DNA of 64,000 bases from Nostoc linckia NIES-25. GTDB lineage: Bacteria; Cyanobacteriota; Cyanobacteriia; Cyanobacteriales; Nostocaceae. The stretch covers positions 5,433,238-5,497,237 of the forward strand of contig NZ_AP018222.1 of NCBI RefSeq assembly GCF_002368035.1, read 5' to 3'. A program made the position numbers and the translations under genes. A model generated the notes under the pieces. It did no database searches. It was not told the DNA's origin and was given only the letters and a program-made list of their open reading frames with translations. Shown here piece after piece: positions 1 to 8,512 of this stretch. Positions within the stretch are counted from its first letter, which is position 1; each line of letters opens with the position of its first letter.

Positions 1-40
1 GGCAGGGGGCAGGAGGTAGGGGGCAGAAGGCAGGAGGTAA
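1..40. repeat. G-rich short repeat tract
   Basis: Purine-rich tract of GGCAGGGGGCAGGAGG-type heptamers. The same tract family recurs near 8479, 41558, 42308, 45965, 47353 and 54600, and once inside a coding sequence (49238). It has no coding potential. It matches the short tandemly repeated repetitive sequences known from heterocystous cyanobacteria. Confidence 0.7.
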
Positions 41-191
41 AACTATTACCATTAGCATTCACGTTTGTCATTATGTCCTAACCTATGTGGCTACAGCTAT
101 AAAATTTCCTTTGTTGATTTCCATGTCAAAGTGTTAGTGGAATTAAAGCTAATATAGGCTTAATAGTGCACTAAATTTATTTATGGGTGTC

Positions 192-226
192 TTGAATTTT
201 GAATTTTGAATTTTGAATTTTGAATT
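192..226. repeat. Heptanucleotide tandem repeat TTTTGAA
   Basis: About five head-to-tail copies of the heptamer GAATTTT lie directly upstream of the LuxR-type gene. They overlap a possible TTG start at 220. Such heptad repeats are typical of Nostocales intergenic DNA. Copy-number change here would alter the leader of the downstream gene. Confidence 0.75.
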
Positions 227-240
227 CGGAGCAAAGCGAC

Positions 241-981
241 GTGACAAGTCCCTTAAAGCTGATTTTTGAAGCCATCAACCAAGCTTGTAATGAGCATGAA
301 CTACGATTGCAAGTTGTACCAAAAATTGGTGAATATTTTGCTGCCAAACGATATTCCATCTTTTTCTTCAACAAATTACCCTTAACTGCCGATAAAAATC
401 TTCAGGAAATTCAGAAAATTGCATTATCTATTGAACGCAATCCTATAGCGCGTTATCTGGTGGAGCGTCATGCGCCCGTTCATGAAGCATTGGTTATGTC
501 ACCAAAGGCTTGGAAAATCATTTGTCCCCGCCCCGATCATTGGCACGTCATGGCGGGGCCGATCGTTAATCGTCATCAATTAGTCGGCGTAGTAGGTTGC
601 ACCCGTGAAAAGTCGATGTCTGCCTTTGATACACAAAATCTCACTGATTTGAGTGCCGTTTGCTTACACCTATCTGTTTGGGCTGCAACAGTCGCACAAA
701 GTACTTCCGCAGGAAAGCCGCAGCACCAAACTTTTAGAAGCGATCGCTTAACACCTCGTGAGTTGCAAATTGCACAATTGGTTGCTTCGGGGCTAACTAA
801 CGCAGAAATTGGAAATCAACTTTGGATTACAGAAAATTCTGTCAAGCAAGCCTTAAAGCGAATGTTTCGTAAGCTTGAGGTTTCGTCTCGTGCAGAGATG
901 GTTGGACATTTAGCTACAAGAGATTATTCACCAGAGGCAAATTCAGATTCATTTAACTTCGTGGCGAACTCCCGCCAATAA
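241..981 (+). CDS. LuxR-family transcriptional regulator with N-terminal GAF-like sensor region
   Basis: Cytoplasmic DNA-binding regulator of about 246 residues. The C-terminal part (roughly residues 170-230) is a LuxR/GerE helix-turn-helix with the family pattern LTPRELQIAQLVASGLTNAE, then a recognition-helix region ENSVKQALKRMFRKLEV. The first 150 residues look like a GAF-type sensor fold, and no receiver-domain Asp pattern is seen, so it is probably not a two-component regulator. I chose GTG at 241 because GGAG sits at 228-231, nine bases upstream. An in-frame TTG at 220 lies inside the heptamer repeat and is less likely. No neighbour on the same strand suggests a target. The DNA-binding class is secure; ligand and regulon are unknown. 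Confidence 0.8.
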   Translation: MTSPLKLIFEAINQACNEHELRLQVVPKIGEYFAAKRYSIFFFNKLPLTADKNLQEIQKIALSIERNPIARYLVERHAPVHEALVMSPKAWKIICPRPDHWHVMAGPIVNRHQLVGVVGCTREKSMSAFDTQNLTDLSAVCLHLSVWAATVAQSTSAGKPQHQTFRSDRLTPRELQIAQLVASGLTNAEIGNQLWITENSVKQALKRMFRKLEVSSRAEMVGHLATRDYSPEANSDSFNFVANSRQ

Positions 982-999
982 CCTTTGAGTTTGGTATAA

Positions 1000-1140
1000 G
1001 TATTTAAACTTAAAGGAATATTAAAAGAGTCAGATAAATACAAAACCAAAATAGACTCAGCATCAGAAGTTATTACAGAATTAATTGAATCAGGCTTTGA
1101 TATTGATTGAATTTGTGCTGGGTGATATGTTAAAAATCAC
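1000..1140 (+). pseudogene. Possible decayed coding remnant
   Basis: One frame reads KESDKYKTKIDSASEVITEL, continues to IESGFDID, then crosses two TGA codons at places where Trp (TGG) would fit, and ends in YVKNH before the palindrome at 1141. No start codon or family is recognisable. The composition is protein-like, so this may be the tail of a lost gene. Very uncertain. Confidence 0.25.
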
Positions 1141-1176
1141 CTCGCTTGAGTGTTGCGATCGCAACACTCAAGCGAG
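1141..1176. repeat. 36-bp perfect palindrome centred on a HIP1 site
   Basis: The half-site CTCGCTTGAGTGTTGCGA is followed at once by its exact reverse complement, so there is no loop. The centre is GCGATCGC. No T-run follows on either strand, so it is not a classical terminator. It sits between the LuxR-type gene and the 3' end of the SnoaL-like gene. Confidence 0.85.
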
Positions 1177-1203
1177 AATCTCGAAAACTTCCCTGATGCA
1201 AGA

Positions 1204-1626
1204 CTACTGGTCTGTTGGTTCAATCCTTGCACCAAGTTGAAGAACTCGTCCGAGGTCATCAGCGTTTCGCCAAGTTTCAGTTATCTTCCCGTCAACAATC
1301 CGATGAATGAAAGTGGCTGTAAATGTTTGCTGACGACCGCGAGCGGGTATGCCAAAGAAGCTTTCTTGGGTGCAGGTATTAGTTGCACGCACAACAACTT
1401 TATCAGCCTCAGCAATTACATCTTCAATTGTCCATTTCTGGTCAATGTCTCCAAATGAAGCAAACAGTTGACGTACACCATCGGGGCCTGGGGAAAGTCC
1501 AGGTAAACCACCGTGCATTTTCCAATTCGGAGCGGTCATTTCACAAATATCTTCAATATTGTGCTCGCTAATAAGTTCAATCCAGCGTCGAGCTATTATT
1601 TTGTTGTTCTCAATGTTAGACATCAC
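1204..1626 (-). CDS. SnoaL-like (NTF2-fold) ester cyclase family protein
   Basis: Protein of 140 residues with the SnoaL/NTF2-like pattern: an N-terminal helix NKIIARRWIELISEHNIEDI, the central motif WKMHGGLPGLSPGPDGVRQL, the strand region WTIEDVIAEADKVVVR, and the end FIHRIVDGKITETWRNADDL, which is typical of SnoaL-type proteins. Length is normal for the family. Characterised relatives include polyketide cyclases, but many members have no known reaction, so no substrate is assigned. Met1 and Met2 are adjacent and either may be the start. It is monocistronic; the next upstream gene (GDSL esterase) is separated by a terminator and a MITE-like element. Confidence 0.75.
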   Translation of the reverse strand: MMSNIENNKIIARRWIELISEHNIEDICEMTAPNWKMHGGLPGLSPGPDGVRQLFASFGDIDQKWTIEDVIAEADKVVVRATNTCTQESFFGIPARGRQQTFTATFIHRIVDGKITETWRNADDLGRVLQLGARIEPTDQ

Positions 1627-1679
1627 TACTCCTTTTGAATAGTATTGTTATTCTTCCAGGCATCAAGCAATTTTATACT

Positions 1680-1846
1680 GATAAGTAGCTCAACCTAAAA
1701 AAACGTAAGACGTAAATGTATATAAATGTAGGGTGTGTTATGCCTTATAGCAACGCACCTCCATAGACTCTACATCAACTGAGGTGCGTTGCGCTTTGCG
1801 ACAACGCACCCTACGTTTTATGTTTAATTAAGTTGACCTACTTATC
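1680..1846. mobile_element. MITE-like element with 19-bp terminal inverted repeats
   Basis: The left end GATAAGTAGCTCAACCTAA (1680-1698) pairs with the right end TTAAGTTGACCTACTTATC (1828-1846) with two mismatches. Nested inside, GTAGGGTG (1729) to CACCCTAC (1814) forms a second inverted repeat with GGTGCGTTG/CAACGCACC arms. There is no coding capacity. It lies upstream of the SnoaL-like gene. Confidence 0.6.
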
Positions 1847-1856
1847 TATTAATTTA

Positions 1857-1884
1857 AAAAGCCCTGAAAAAATTCAGGGCTTTG
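1857..1884 (-). terminator. Rho-independent terminator of the GDSL gene
   Basis: An eight-bp stem GCCCTGAA/TTCAGGGC with an AAAA loop is flanked by T-rich sequence on both strands. It lies about 120 bases beyond the stop codon of the minus-strand GDSL esterase, and read on that strand it is followed by TTTTTAAATT. Confidence 0.75.
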
Positions 1885-2006
1885 CTTTCATATGCGGTTT
1901 ATTAAGTGCCAGCTAAAAATCTTTGCCAGTGCTTTCACTGTAAGTGGAAATTTATGAAAACAGAATTCAAGAGCAGAACGTCTTCGCTCCACTCCTGAAT
2001 TCTTGT

Positions 2007-2900
2007 TCAAGGAACCAATATTGAATCAGAAGGAATCATTCCTGCTTCTTGAATGGTTGTAAAAGCTTTTTCTCCTATAATGCGATGAGCCGCAGTTGTC
2101 GGATGAATGCCATCCCAGAACAAAAATTGCTCTGGATTATTACAGATATTAGAGCCAGATACACAGGAACCGATGACATTTGTCAAACCAAATGCTGCTG
2201 GATTTGTGATTGCATCTCGGTATAAGCTGTTAGCATCTAAAGTCGCAATCTCAAGCTGGGGATTTTGTTGAATCAATACCTTGAGCGAGCGTCTTAAGCC
2301 TTGATTATGTGCTTGTGTTAATGCACTCAAATTTACAGAATTAGTAGTGCTTCTCGTCGCAGGTAGCTGTCCCAAATCTGGTAAATTGGCTAACAAAATC
2401 TTTCGTGCGCCTATATCAGTTAGCAAGTTAGTTGCACTAATCAGATTGTTTACAGGAACAGTTGCATTGCTTACCCCCTGCAAATAATCATTTGCCCCTG
2501 CCCACAAAACATACAAATCATCCGAATTGGCCTTTTTATGTGTTTGGGTAAACGACTGCACTTGGTTGAGTAGACTAGGTACATAACTGCTGCTAGTACT
2601 GCCAGTGGTTGCTCCTCCGTAAGCAAAATTGTTAGTTTGTTTAGAGGAAAGATGCAAGCGATCGCTTAAATACTCAATCCATACCCGACCGTTGGAGTAA
2701 CGCCCCTGAAAATAAGTTGGATTAGGTGGATACATTCTTCCTGTCGCTTGGAATACCATTCCTGTATCTGAAAGACTATCGCCGAATATATACATTCCCG
2801 TGACAGTATGAGTTTTATCCATAAATTCTTTGTGCAAAACCATAGTCAAAATTAAAAGGGCAAACCCTGTTATTAAAAGCCAGTTTTTTCTTCGCATCAA
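2007..2900 (-). CDS. GDSL-family lipase/esterase (SGNH hydrolase)
   Basis: Probable secreted or membrane-anchored ester hydrolase of 297 residues. Residues 8-24 are a hydrophobic signal or anchor segment. The SGNH blocks are all visible: block I YIFGDSLSDTG with nucleophile Ser, block II FAYGGATTG with the oxyanion Gly, block III WAGANDY with the conserved Asn, and block V FWDGIHPTTAAH with catalytic Asp and His. This layout is that of the phospholipase/lecithinase/haemolysin-like group of GDSL enzymes. The substrate cannot be read from sequence. The gene is monocistronic and followed by the terminator at 1857. Confidence 0.88.
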   Translation of the reverse strand: MMRRKNWLLITGFALLILTMVLHKEFMDKTHTVTGMYIFGDSLSDTGMVFQATGRMYPPNPTYFQGRYSNGRVWIEYLSDRLHLSSKQTNNFAYGGATTGSTSSSYVPSLLNQVQSFTQTHKKANSDDLYVLWAGANDYLQGVSNATVPVNNLISATNLLTDIGARKILLANLPDLGQLPATRSTTNSVNLSALTQAHNQGLRRSLKVLIQQNPQLEIATLDANSLYRDAITNPAAFGLTNVIGSCVSGSNICNNPEQFLFWDGIHPTTAAHRIIGEKAFTTIQEAGMIPSDSILVP

Positions 2901-3114
2901 ACTTTTCTGTAAAGCTTAAGACCTACAGTTTTACTGATAGTCTTAAACTTCTTGTTGATAGTTCTCGCTGTGAGTAAGGATTGAGCTTGTAATTAGCACT
3001 TCTCTAAGCTAACAAGCGGTTATTTTCGCTGCTGACTCAAACCGAATACTTTCTGGTGTGGATTTTGCTAATTGTCTTGAGCAAATTCCTTACCAAAACA
3101 ATGCTGAGGGTTGA

Positions 3115-3368
3115 GTAGGGGCGTACAGTTGTACGCCCCTACAGATTAAAGGGCTACATTCCCTTGTCAACTTAGCCTCAAACCCTTATAAAGATGTGAT
3201 ATTCAGTTCTCTCACTTCCCATCAAGATCCGCGTTACCCCACCCCGGTTTTGTCTAAAGCCAAAACCTCCCCTCCCCTTGCTAAGGGGAGGGGTTGGGGG
3301 TGGGGTAAAACGATTGTGGGGCAATTTGAGCTTAAGTTGGCACCAATGCACAGCTGTAAAGCCCCTAC
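3115..3368. mobile_element. MITE-like repeat, family II copy 1
   Basis: Non-coding element of about 250 bp starting GTAGGGGC and ending GCCCCTAC. Its interior (from 3211, with a CCTCCCCT...AGGGGAGG hairpin) is closely similar to the copy at 24408-24639. Its left end differs: 3115-3142 is itself a self-complementary hairpin with 13-bp arms. It fills most of the gap between the GDSL and GNAT genes; apart from it I see nothing in 2901-3393. Confidence 0.65.
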
Positions 3369-3393
3369 GACAACCTGTACCTAATCTGCTGTA

Positions 3394-3924
3394 TCATTTG
3401 CACATCTGAGTTTCATAATCCCAATCTGCTCGGCTCAGGCGATAAACAAAGCACTCATCGTCACCAAATCTTCGATGTTCGATAAATTGGAAGCCAAGAC
3501 GTTCATAAAAGCGGTGGGCGCGAGTATTACTAGCCAGGGGATCGATGAGTATAGCCGTCACAGATGAGTCTGCAAAACATTGGGTAATTGCTAGCTGCAT
3601 CATTTTCGTTCCATAGCCTTTGCCCAAATCTGTCTCTTCCCCAATCCAAATATCAATAGCGCGAATATCCTCGGTGACATCACCCCAATACTTGCTCTCC
3701 TCATGTGCTGGATCGATGATTTGGATAAATCCGATGGGACGACCATCAATTTCAGCAATTAATTGCTCTCTCCAATCGGGAGTGCGTTCGAGTTCCACTT
3801 CCCAGCCCCAATCGTCGTTAGGATCTGAGGAAATTACATGAGGTTTTTCATCCCAGTATCGCAACAAATCCAAATCAGCAGAGGTAGCGGGGCGTAGGTT
3901 AATCACAACTTCTTTCAACGTCAA
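3394..3924 (-). CDS. GNAT-family N-acetyltransferase, AAC(6')-like
   Basis: Cytosolic acetyl-CoA-dependent transferase of 176 residues. The GNAT acetyl-CoA loop appears as GKGYGTKMM (about residues 102-110), followed by LIDPLASNTRAHRFYERLGF, the usual motif B with the conserved Asn and Tyr. The N-terminal LRPATSADLDLLRYW and the WREQLIAEIDGRPIGFIQI strands resemble the aminoglycoside 6'-N-acetyltransferase-like branch. Many environmental members of that branch do not confer resistance, so drug modification is not claimed. It lies alone on the minus strand beside the synthetase locus. Whether it belongs to peptide tailoring or self-protection is unknown. Confidence 0.82.
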   Translation of the reverse strand: MTLKEVVINLRPATSADLDLLRYWDEKPHVISSDPNDDWGWEVELERTPDWREQLIAEIDGRPIGFIQIIDPAHEESKYWGDVTEDIRAIDIWIGEETDLGKGYGTKMMQLAITQCFADSSVTAILIDPLASNTRAHRFYERLGFQFIEHRRFGDDECFVYRLSRADWDYETQMCK

Positions 3925-3943
3925 AATTGCTTTAGTTTAGATC

Positions 3944-4292
3944 CTAATTTTTGCATAAAGTTTCGGTTAAACTGTCAGTGGATAGTGCGGGTTTATTCCA
4001 AACATCGGTTACGCACTGACCGATGTACGTCCAAGCGATCGCACTTTGATTCTCCATCCGGTAAGGTTGCAGTAATTTTCCCAGCTTGGGATAATATTTC
4101 TGTTGCTTTATTTTTATCTCTAGCTTCACCATATTTATTGGCAATTTCGATCGAGGCTATAGAACGGTAGCGAACATTTTCTAATGTTTGAGTGACAGTA
4201 AATTCTTCTGATAAAACAGTATTGATTTTCTCAGGCTCGCAGCTAAGGGCTGAGAAAAAGTTTCCACAAATTCCACCAGAACTGTTTGCCAT
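3944..4292 (-). pseudogene. Frameshifted remnant of a TPR-like repeat protein
   Basis: Starting from 4292, one frame gives YRSIASIEIANKYGEARDKN and KATEILSQAGKITATLPDGE, a helical-repeat pattern. It then degenerates, while another frame continues the same kind of sequence as SAIAWTYIGQCVTDVWNKPA to a stop at 3944. The switch falls near a GCGATCGC site (about 4036). No single frame gives a sensible protein, so I read it as one damaged gene. It is divergent to, and seven bases from, the first synthetase. A real 99-residue protein from the first frame alone is the alternative. Confidence 0.45.
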
Positions 4293-4298
4293 TTACTT

Positions 4299-7200
4299 AT
4301 GAGTCAATATATTCTCACTAATCTTACAGATGATGAAGAACTCAATTTTTCTGAAGAAGTCGAGGTTTTCGTTTTTCCTACTTCTTTCGCCCAGCAGCGA
4401 TTGTGGTTTCTCGACCAGTTAGCACCCGGCAATCCATTTTACAATGTGTCAACAGCACTTCGGCTGAAAGGCTCGCTCAACTTCACCGCCTTAAAGCAGA
4501 CATTCAACGAAATTGTACGTCGCCACGAAACTCTACGCACTACGTTTGTGATGGTAGAACCGGTACAGGCAGTTGCACCCAGTTTAACCATACCTCTTCC
4601 TTTAATAGACCTACGCAATTTCGAGAGCCAAAAACGTGAGACACAAGTGCAACAAATCATCACCCAAGAGGCTCAACGTCCTTTCAATCTCGCCACTGGG
4701 CCATTACTGCGAGTAAAGCTACTACAACTAGATGAAGCAGAATATCTGCTGCTGTTAAATCTCCATCACATTGTTGCCGATGGTTGGTCAATTGGAGTGC
4801 TAATTAAAGAATTGGGGATATTATACAAAGCTTTTGTAGAAAATCAGCCGGCGTCCTTGCCAGAGCTACCCATTCAGTATGCAGATTTTGCCGAATGGCA
4901 GCGAGAGTGGCTGCAAAATGTAGGTGCAAACGGCACTTCGCCACTACAAACTCAGTTAGCTTACTGGCAAAAGCAGTTAGACAAAATTTCAATACTGAAT
5001 TTCCCCACAGACAGATTAAGGCCACCAGTTCCAACTTACAAAGGTGCCAAACGATTTTTGGAACTACCGCAAGATTTAACTCAGGCGCTAGAAGGATTGA
5101 GCCAACAAGAAGGCGTTACTTTGTTTATGACTCTGCTGGCAGCATTTCAAACCTTGCTTTATCGCTACACGCAGCAAGAGGATATTACAGTAGGTTCGCC
5201 TATTGCTAATCGCAACCATAGCGAACTCGAAGGATTAATTGGTTTTTTTGTTAATAGCTTGGTGCTACGTACAAATTTCTCAGGTAACCCGACATTTCGA
5301 GAATTATTAAATCGAGTGCGAGAGGTAACTTTAGGAGCATACAGTCATCAAGACTTACCCTTTGAAAAGCTGGTGGAGGAACTGCAACCAGAGCGAGATT
5401 TGAGCCATCATCCTTTTTTTGAAGTTGGATTTAGTCTTCAAAACACTCCCATAGATGCCCTAGAGTTACCTGGGTTAACACTTTCGCTATTTGAATTCGA
5501 CAGCAAAACTGCAAAGCTTGATTTAGAGTTTCATCTGTGGCGAGACTTGGAAAGTTTGAAAGGACAAGTGGTATATAGCACCGATTTATTTGATGAGACA
5601 ACTATTACTCGGATGGTGGGACATTTTCAAACGCTGCTAGAAAGCGTTGTTGCCAATCCAGAACAGCGGCTTTCAGATTTATCTTTGCTGAGTGTGGAAG
5701 AACGACAAGAGTTATTAATTGATTGGAATGATACGAAAATAGAGTATCTAAATCGCAAATGTTTTCATGAGTTATTTGAAGCGCAGGTGGACAAAACTCC
5801 CGATGCGATCGCACTAGTATTTGGTAACGAACAACTCAGCTATAAAGAATTAAATATCCGAGCGAATCAACTTGCACGTCGCTTGCAAAAATTTGGTGTA
5901 GTTCCTGATGTTTTAGTTGGCATTTGTGTAGAGCGTTCGCCACAGATGATAATCGCACTATTAGCCATCTTCAAAGCAGGTGGAGCATACCTACCTTTAG
6001 AGCCAAGCTTACCTCAAGAGCGTCTTAACTTTATTTTAGAAGATGCACGAGTTTCAGTATTGCTGACACAAGAAAAGTTACTCAAACATTTTGAAAACTT
6101 CTCAAATCCAATCATTTGCATAGATAAAGATTGGGCGATTATTACACAACATAGCCAAGAAAACCCAACCACCTGCGTAACATCTGACAACCTAGCTTAT
6201 GTTATCTACACCTCTGGTTCAACAGGAAAGCCTAAAGGCGTTTTACTACAGCATCGAGGATTATCCAACTTAGCAAAAGCTCAGATTCAGGTTTTCAACA
6301 TCCAACCAAATAACCGCATTCTCCAATTTGCCTCGTTAAGTTTCGATGCCTCAATTTTTGAGATTGTCATGGCACTACAAACGGGAGCAAGTCTTTATTT
6401 GTTAAATAAAGAATCGCTTCTACCAGGACAACCTTTACTAAAATTTTTGCGCGAAAAATTTATTACTCACGTCACCCTGCCGCCAGCAGTGTTAGCAGTA
6501 CTACCTACAGAATCACTTCCAGCATTGAAAACTATTATTTGTGCAGGCGAATCCTGCACCGATGATATTGTAAAACGTTGGTGTAACTCTCAACGTCGGT
6601 TTTTTAATGCTTATGGCCCTACTGAAGCAACGGTTTGGTCAACCGTTGCAGAAATTAAACCTCAGGATGAAAAAATACTAATTGGTTGTCCTATTGCTAA
6701 CACCCAAATTTACATATTAGATAAGTATTTACAACCTTTACCAATTGGAATTATCGGCGAATTATACATAGGTGGTGAAGGATTAGCACAAGGCTATATT
6801 AACTGTCCAGAATTAACTGCGGAAAAATTTATTCCCAATCCTTTTAACGATAAAAAAGGAGAGCGACTTTATAAAACTGGTGATTTAGCTCGGTATCAAG
6901 CAGACGGGAATATTGAATTTTTAGGACGCATTGATAATCAAGTAAAAATTCGTGGATTCCGCATTGAGTTGTCAGAAATTGAAGCAGTGCTGAGTCAGCA
7001 TCCAAGCGTACAAAAAGCAGTAGCGATTGTTAAAGAAAATGTCTCTGGCGATAAATATTTGATAGCTTATATTGTTGCCAATTTAGAAAACCACAATTTA
7101 GCGTCTTTACTAGGTAAATTTTTAAAAGAGAAATTACCAGAATACACCATCCCAAAAGCATTTGTAATGCTGGATTTTCTACCGCTAACTGTTAGTGGCA

Positions 7201-8411
7201 AAGTGGATCGTTGTGCGCTAACAGCACTTGACATTCCAGCTAACTACTCAATAGATAAAAAATTTATCGCTCCTCGTACTCCAACCGAAGTAATGTTGGC
7301 AAAAATTTGGGCTGAAATTCTTAATGTTGACCGTGTGGGTATTCACGATAACTTCTTCAATTTAGGAGGAGATTCACTGTTAAGTGTACGCCTAATGAAG
7401 CGAATACACAACCAATTTGAGCGCGAATTGCCGCTATCTACCTTATTTTTAAATCCAACAATAGAAAGTTTAGCAACTTCTCTATCCTCAAAAGCAGATT
7501 CTCTACCTTGGTCGCCCTTAGTTCCGATTCAAACTGCTGGTTCTAACCCACCTTTATTCTGCATTCATCCGATTTTTGGTGTTGTTTTTCCTTATTACGA
7601 ATTAGCTAATCATTTGGGAAAAAATCAACCATTTTATGGGCTACAACCTATTGGACTTGACGGAAAAAGTTCTCCACTAACTCGCATTGAGGATATGGCT
7701 AGCCACTATATTGAAGCATTACGTAAAGTGCAGCCCGAAGGCCCTTATTTTTTAGGAGGTTGGTCTTTTGGGGGTTGGGTTGCTTATGAAATGGCTCAAC
7801 AACTGCAAAAATCTGGCGAAGAAGTGGCTTTACTGGCTGTGCTTGATACTTTAGCACCAATTCCAGGAAATATACCTTCTTTGGCTAACGGTTTCAAGTT
7901 TATGCTGACTACAGTGGCGCAATATATATGGCCGTTTTTTCTTGATTATTTGTATCTAATTATCGCTATCAGCAAAGATAGAGTTAACAGTTTAATTGAT
8001 CGCTGGACTAATTTTAATCAAATTGTGCGATCGCTCCAAACAAATCTCTTCTCTCATCTCACCCTGAAAGAGGATGCCACAGTCAACGTTATACCTCAAG
8101 AATCCAAGTTAAGACTTTTAAGCGAGTTAGCAATTCGTCCCATGCTTCGTGTTTTCTATGCCAATAGCCAAGCAGTTCTCAACTACGTTCCCCAAACGTA
8201 CCCCAAAGGAATTAATCTTTTCAGAACAAAGGTTCAAAGCATTACCAAAGAAGATCTGAGTATGGGTTGGCATCGGCTAACTCTGGGAAAAATTGAAATT
8301 CATCATATTCCCGGCAATCATCTAACTATGCTAAGAAAACCCCATATCCAAATTCTCGCTGCACAGCTAAAAGCCTGCATCGAGAAAGCACAAAATTTAA
8401 AATCAGACTGA
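4299..8411 (+). CDS. Nonribosomal peptide synthetase, C-A-PCP-TE terminal module
   Basis: Single-module synthetase of 1370 residues. Condensation domain about 25-455 with HHIVADG at 156-162. Adenylation domain about 490-960 with VIYTSGSTGKPKG (A3), NAYGPTEATV (A5), GELYIGGEGLAQGY (A6) and YKTGDLARY (A7). Carrier domain with DNFFNLGGDSLL near 1025, the Ser being the phosphopantetheine site. Type I thioesterase from about 1085 with GWSFGG nucleophile elbow near 1155. Pocket residues aligned by eye to GrsA give D-A-F-T-I-A-A-V-W-K, a Phe-like code with unusual Trp at position 331, so the substrate is tentative. The thioesterase means this module releases the product, so it acts last though encoded first. 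There is no N-terminal docking domain. Confidence 0.93.
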   Translation: MSQYILTNLTDDEELNFSEEVEVFVFPTSFAQQRLWFLDQLAPGNPFYNVSTALRLKGSLNFTALKQTFNEIVRRHETLRTTFVMVEPVQAVAPSLTIPLPLIDLRNFESQKRETQVQQIITQEAQRPFNLATGPLLRVKLLQLDEAEYLLLLNLHHIVADGWSIGVLIKELGILYKAFVENQPASLPELPIQYADFAEWQREWLQNVGANGTSPLQTQLAYWQKQLDKISILNFPTDRLRPPVPTYKGAKRFLELPQDLTQALEGLSQQEGVTLFMTLLAAFQTLLYRYTQQEDITVGSPIANRNHSELEGLIGFFVNSLVLRTNFSGNPTFRELLNRVREVTLGAYSHQDLPFEKLVEELQPERDLSHHPFFEVGFSLQNTPIDALELPGLTLSLFEFDSKTAKLDLEFHLWRDLESLKGQVVYSTDLFDETTITRMVGHFQTLLESVVANPEQRLSDLSLLSVEERQELLIDWNDTKIEYLNRKCFHELFEAQVDKTPDAIALVFGNEQLSYKELNIRANQLARRLQKFGVVPDVLVGICVERSPQMIIALLAIFKAGGAYLPLEPSLPQERLNFILEDARVSVLLTQEKLLKHFENFSNPIICIDKDWAIITQHSQENPTTCVTSDNLAYVIYTSGSTGKPKGVLLQHRGLSNLAKAQIQVFNIQPNNRILQFASLSFDASIFEIVMALQTGASLYLLNKESLLPGQPLLKFLREKFITHVTLPPAVLAVLPTESLPALKTIICAGESCTDDIVKRWCNSQRRFFNAYGPTEATVWSTVAEIKPQDEKILIGCPIANTQIYILDKYLQPLPIGIIGELYIGGEGLAQGYINCPELTAEKFIPNPFNDKKGERLYKTGDLARYQADGNIEFLGRIDNQVKIRGFRIELSEIEAVLSQHPSVQKAVAIVKENVSGDKYLIAYIVANLENHNLASLLGKFLKEKLPEYTIPKAFVMLDFLPLTVSGKVDRCALTALDIPANYSIDKKFIAPRTPTEVMLAKIWAEILNVDRVGIHDNFFNLGGDSLLSVRLMKRIHNQFERELPLSTLFLNPTIESLATSLSSKADSLPWSPLVPIQTAGSNPPLFCIHPIFGVVFPYYELANHLGKNQPFYGLQPIGLDGKSSPLTRIEDMASHYIEALRKVQPEGPYFLGGWSFGGWVAYEMAQQLQKSGEEVALLAVLDTLAPIPGNIPSLANGFKFMLTTVAQYIWPFFLDYLYLIIAISKDRVNSLIDRWTNFNQIVRSLQTNLFSHLTLKEDATVNVIPQESKLRLLSELAIRPMLRVFYANSQAVLNYVPQTYPKGINLFRTKVQSITKEDLSMGWHRLTLGKIEIHHIPGNHLTMLRKPHIQILAAQLKACIEKAQNLKSD

Positions 8412-8478
8412 CATACAAAACCTCTCTTCTCAACTCTCATACCATTTCACGAAATTATTGATACAAATCATTCTTCTT

Positions 8479-8506
8479 GCCCCCCTGCTCCCTGCCCCCT
8501 GCCTTC
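8479..8506. repeat. Pyrimidine-rich short repeat before the second synthetase
   Basis: CCCCCTGCTCCCTGCCCCCTG tract, the complement of the GGCAGGGGG repeat family, immediately upstream of the ATG at 8513. An in-frame TTG at 8477 would translate it, but the repeat character argues against that start. Confidence 0.65.
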
Positions 8507-8512
8507 TACAAT

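Noticed and set aside
1150..1458. Plus-strand frame of about 100 residues over the SnoaL-like gene
   Set aside because: Shadow of the minus-strand gene, which has a clear family pattern; part of the frame lies in the palindrome.
3196..3384. Small frame in the 3115-3368 element
   Set aside because: Encoded by repeat DNA shared with 24408-24639, without protein-like features.
8477..8512. TTG start giving 12 more residues on the second synthetase
   Set aside because: The extra residues come from the C-rich short repeat; ATG 8513 starts the conserved condensation domain region.
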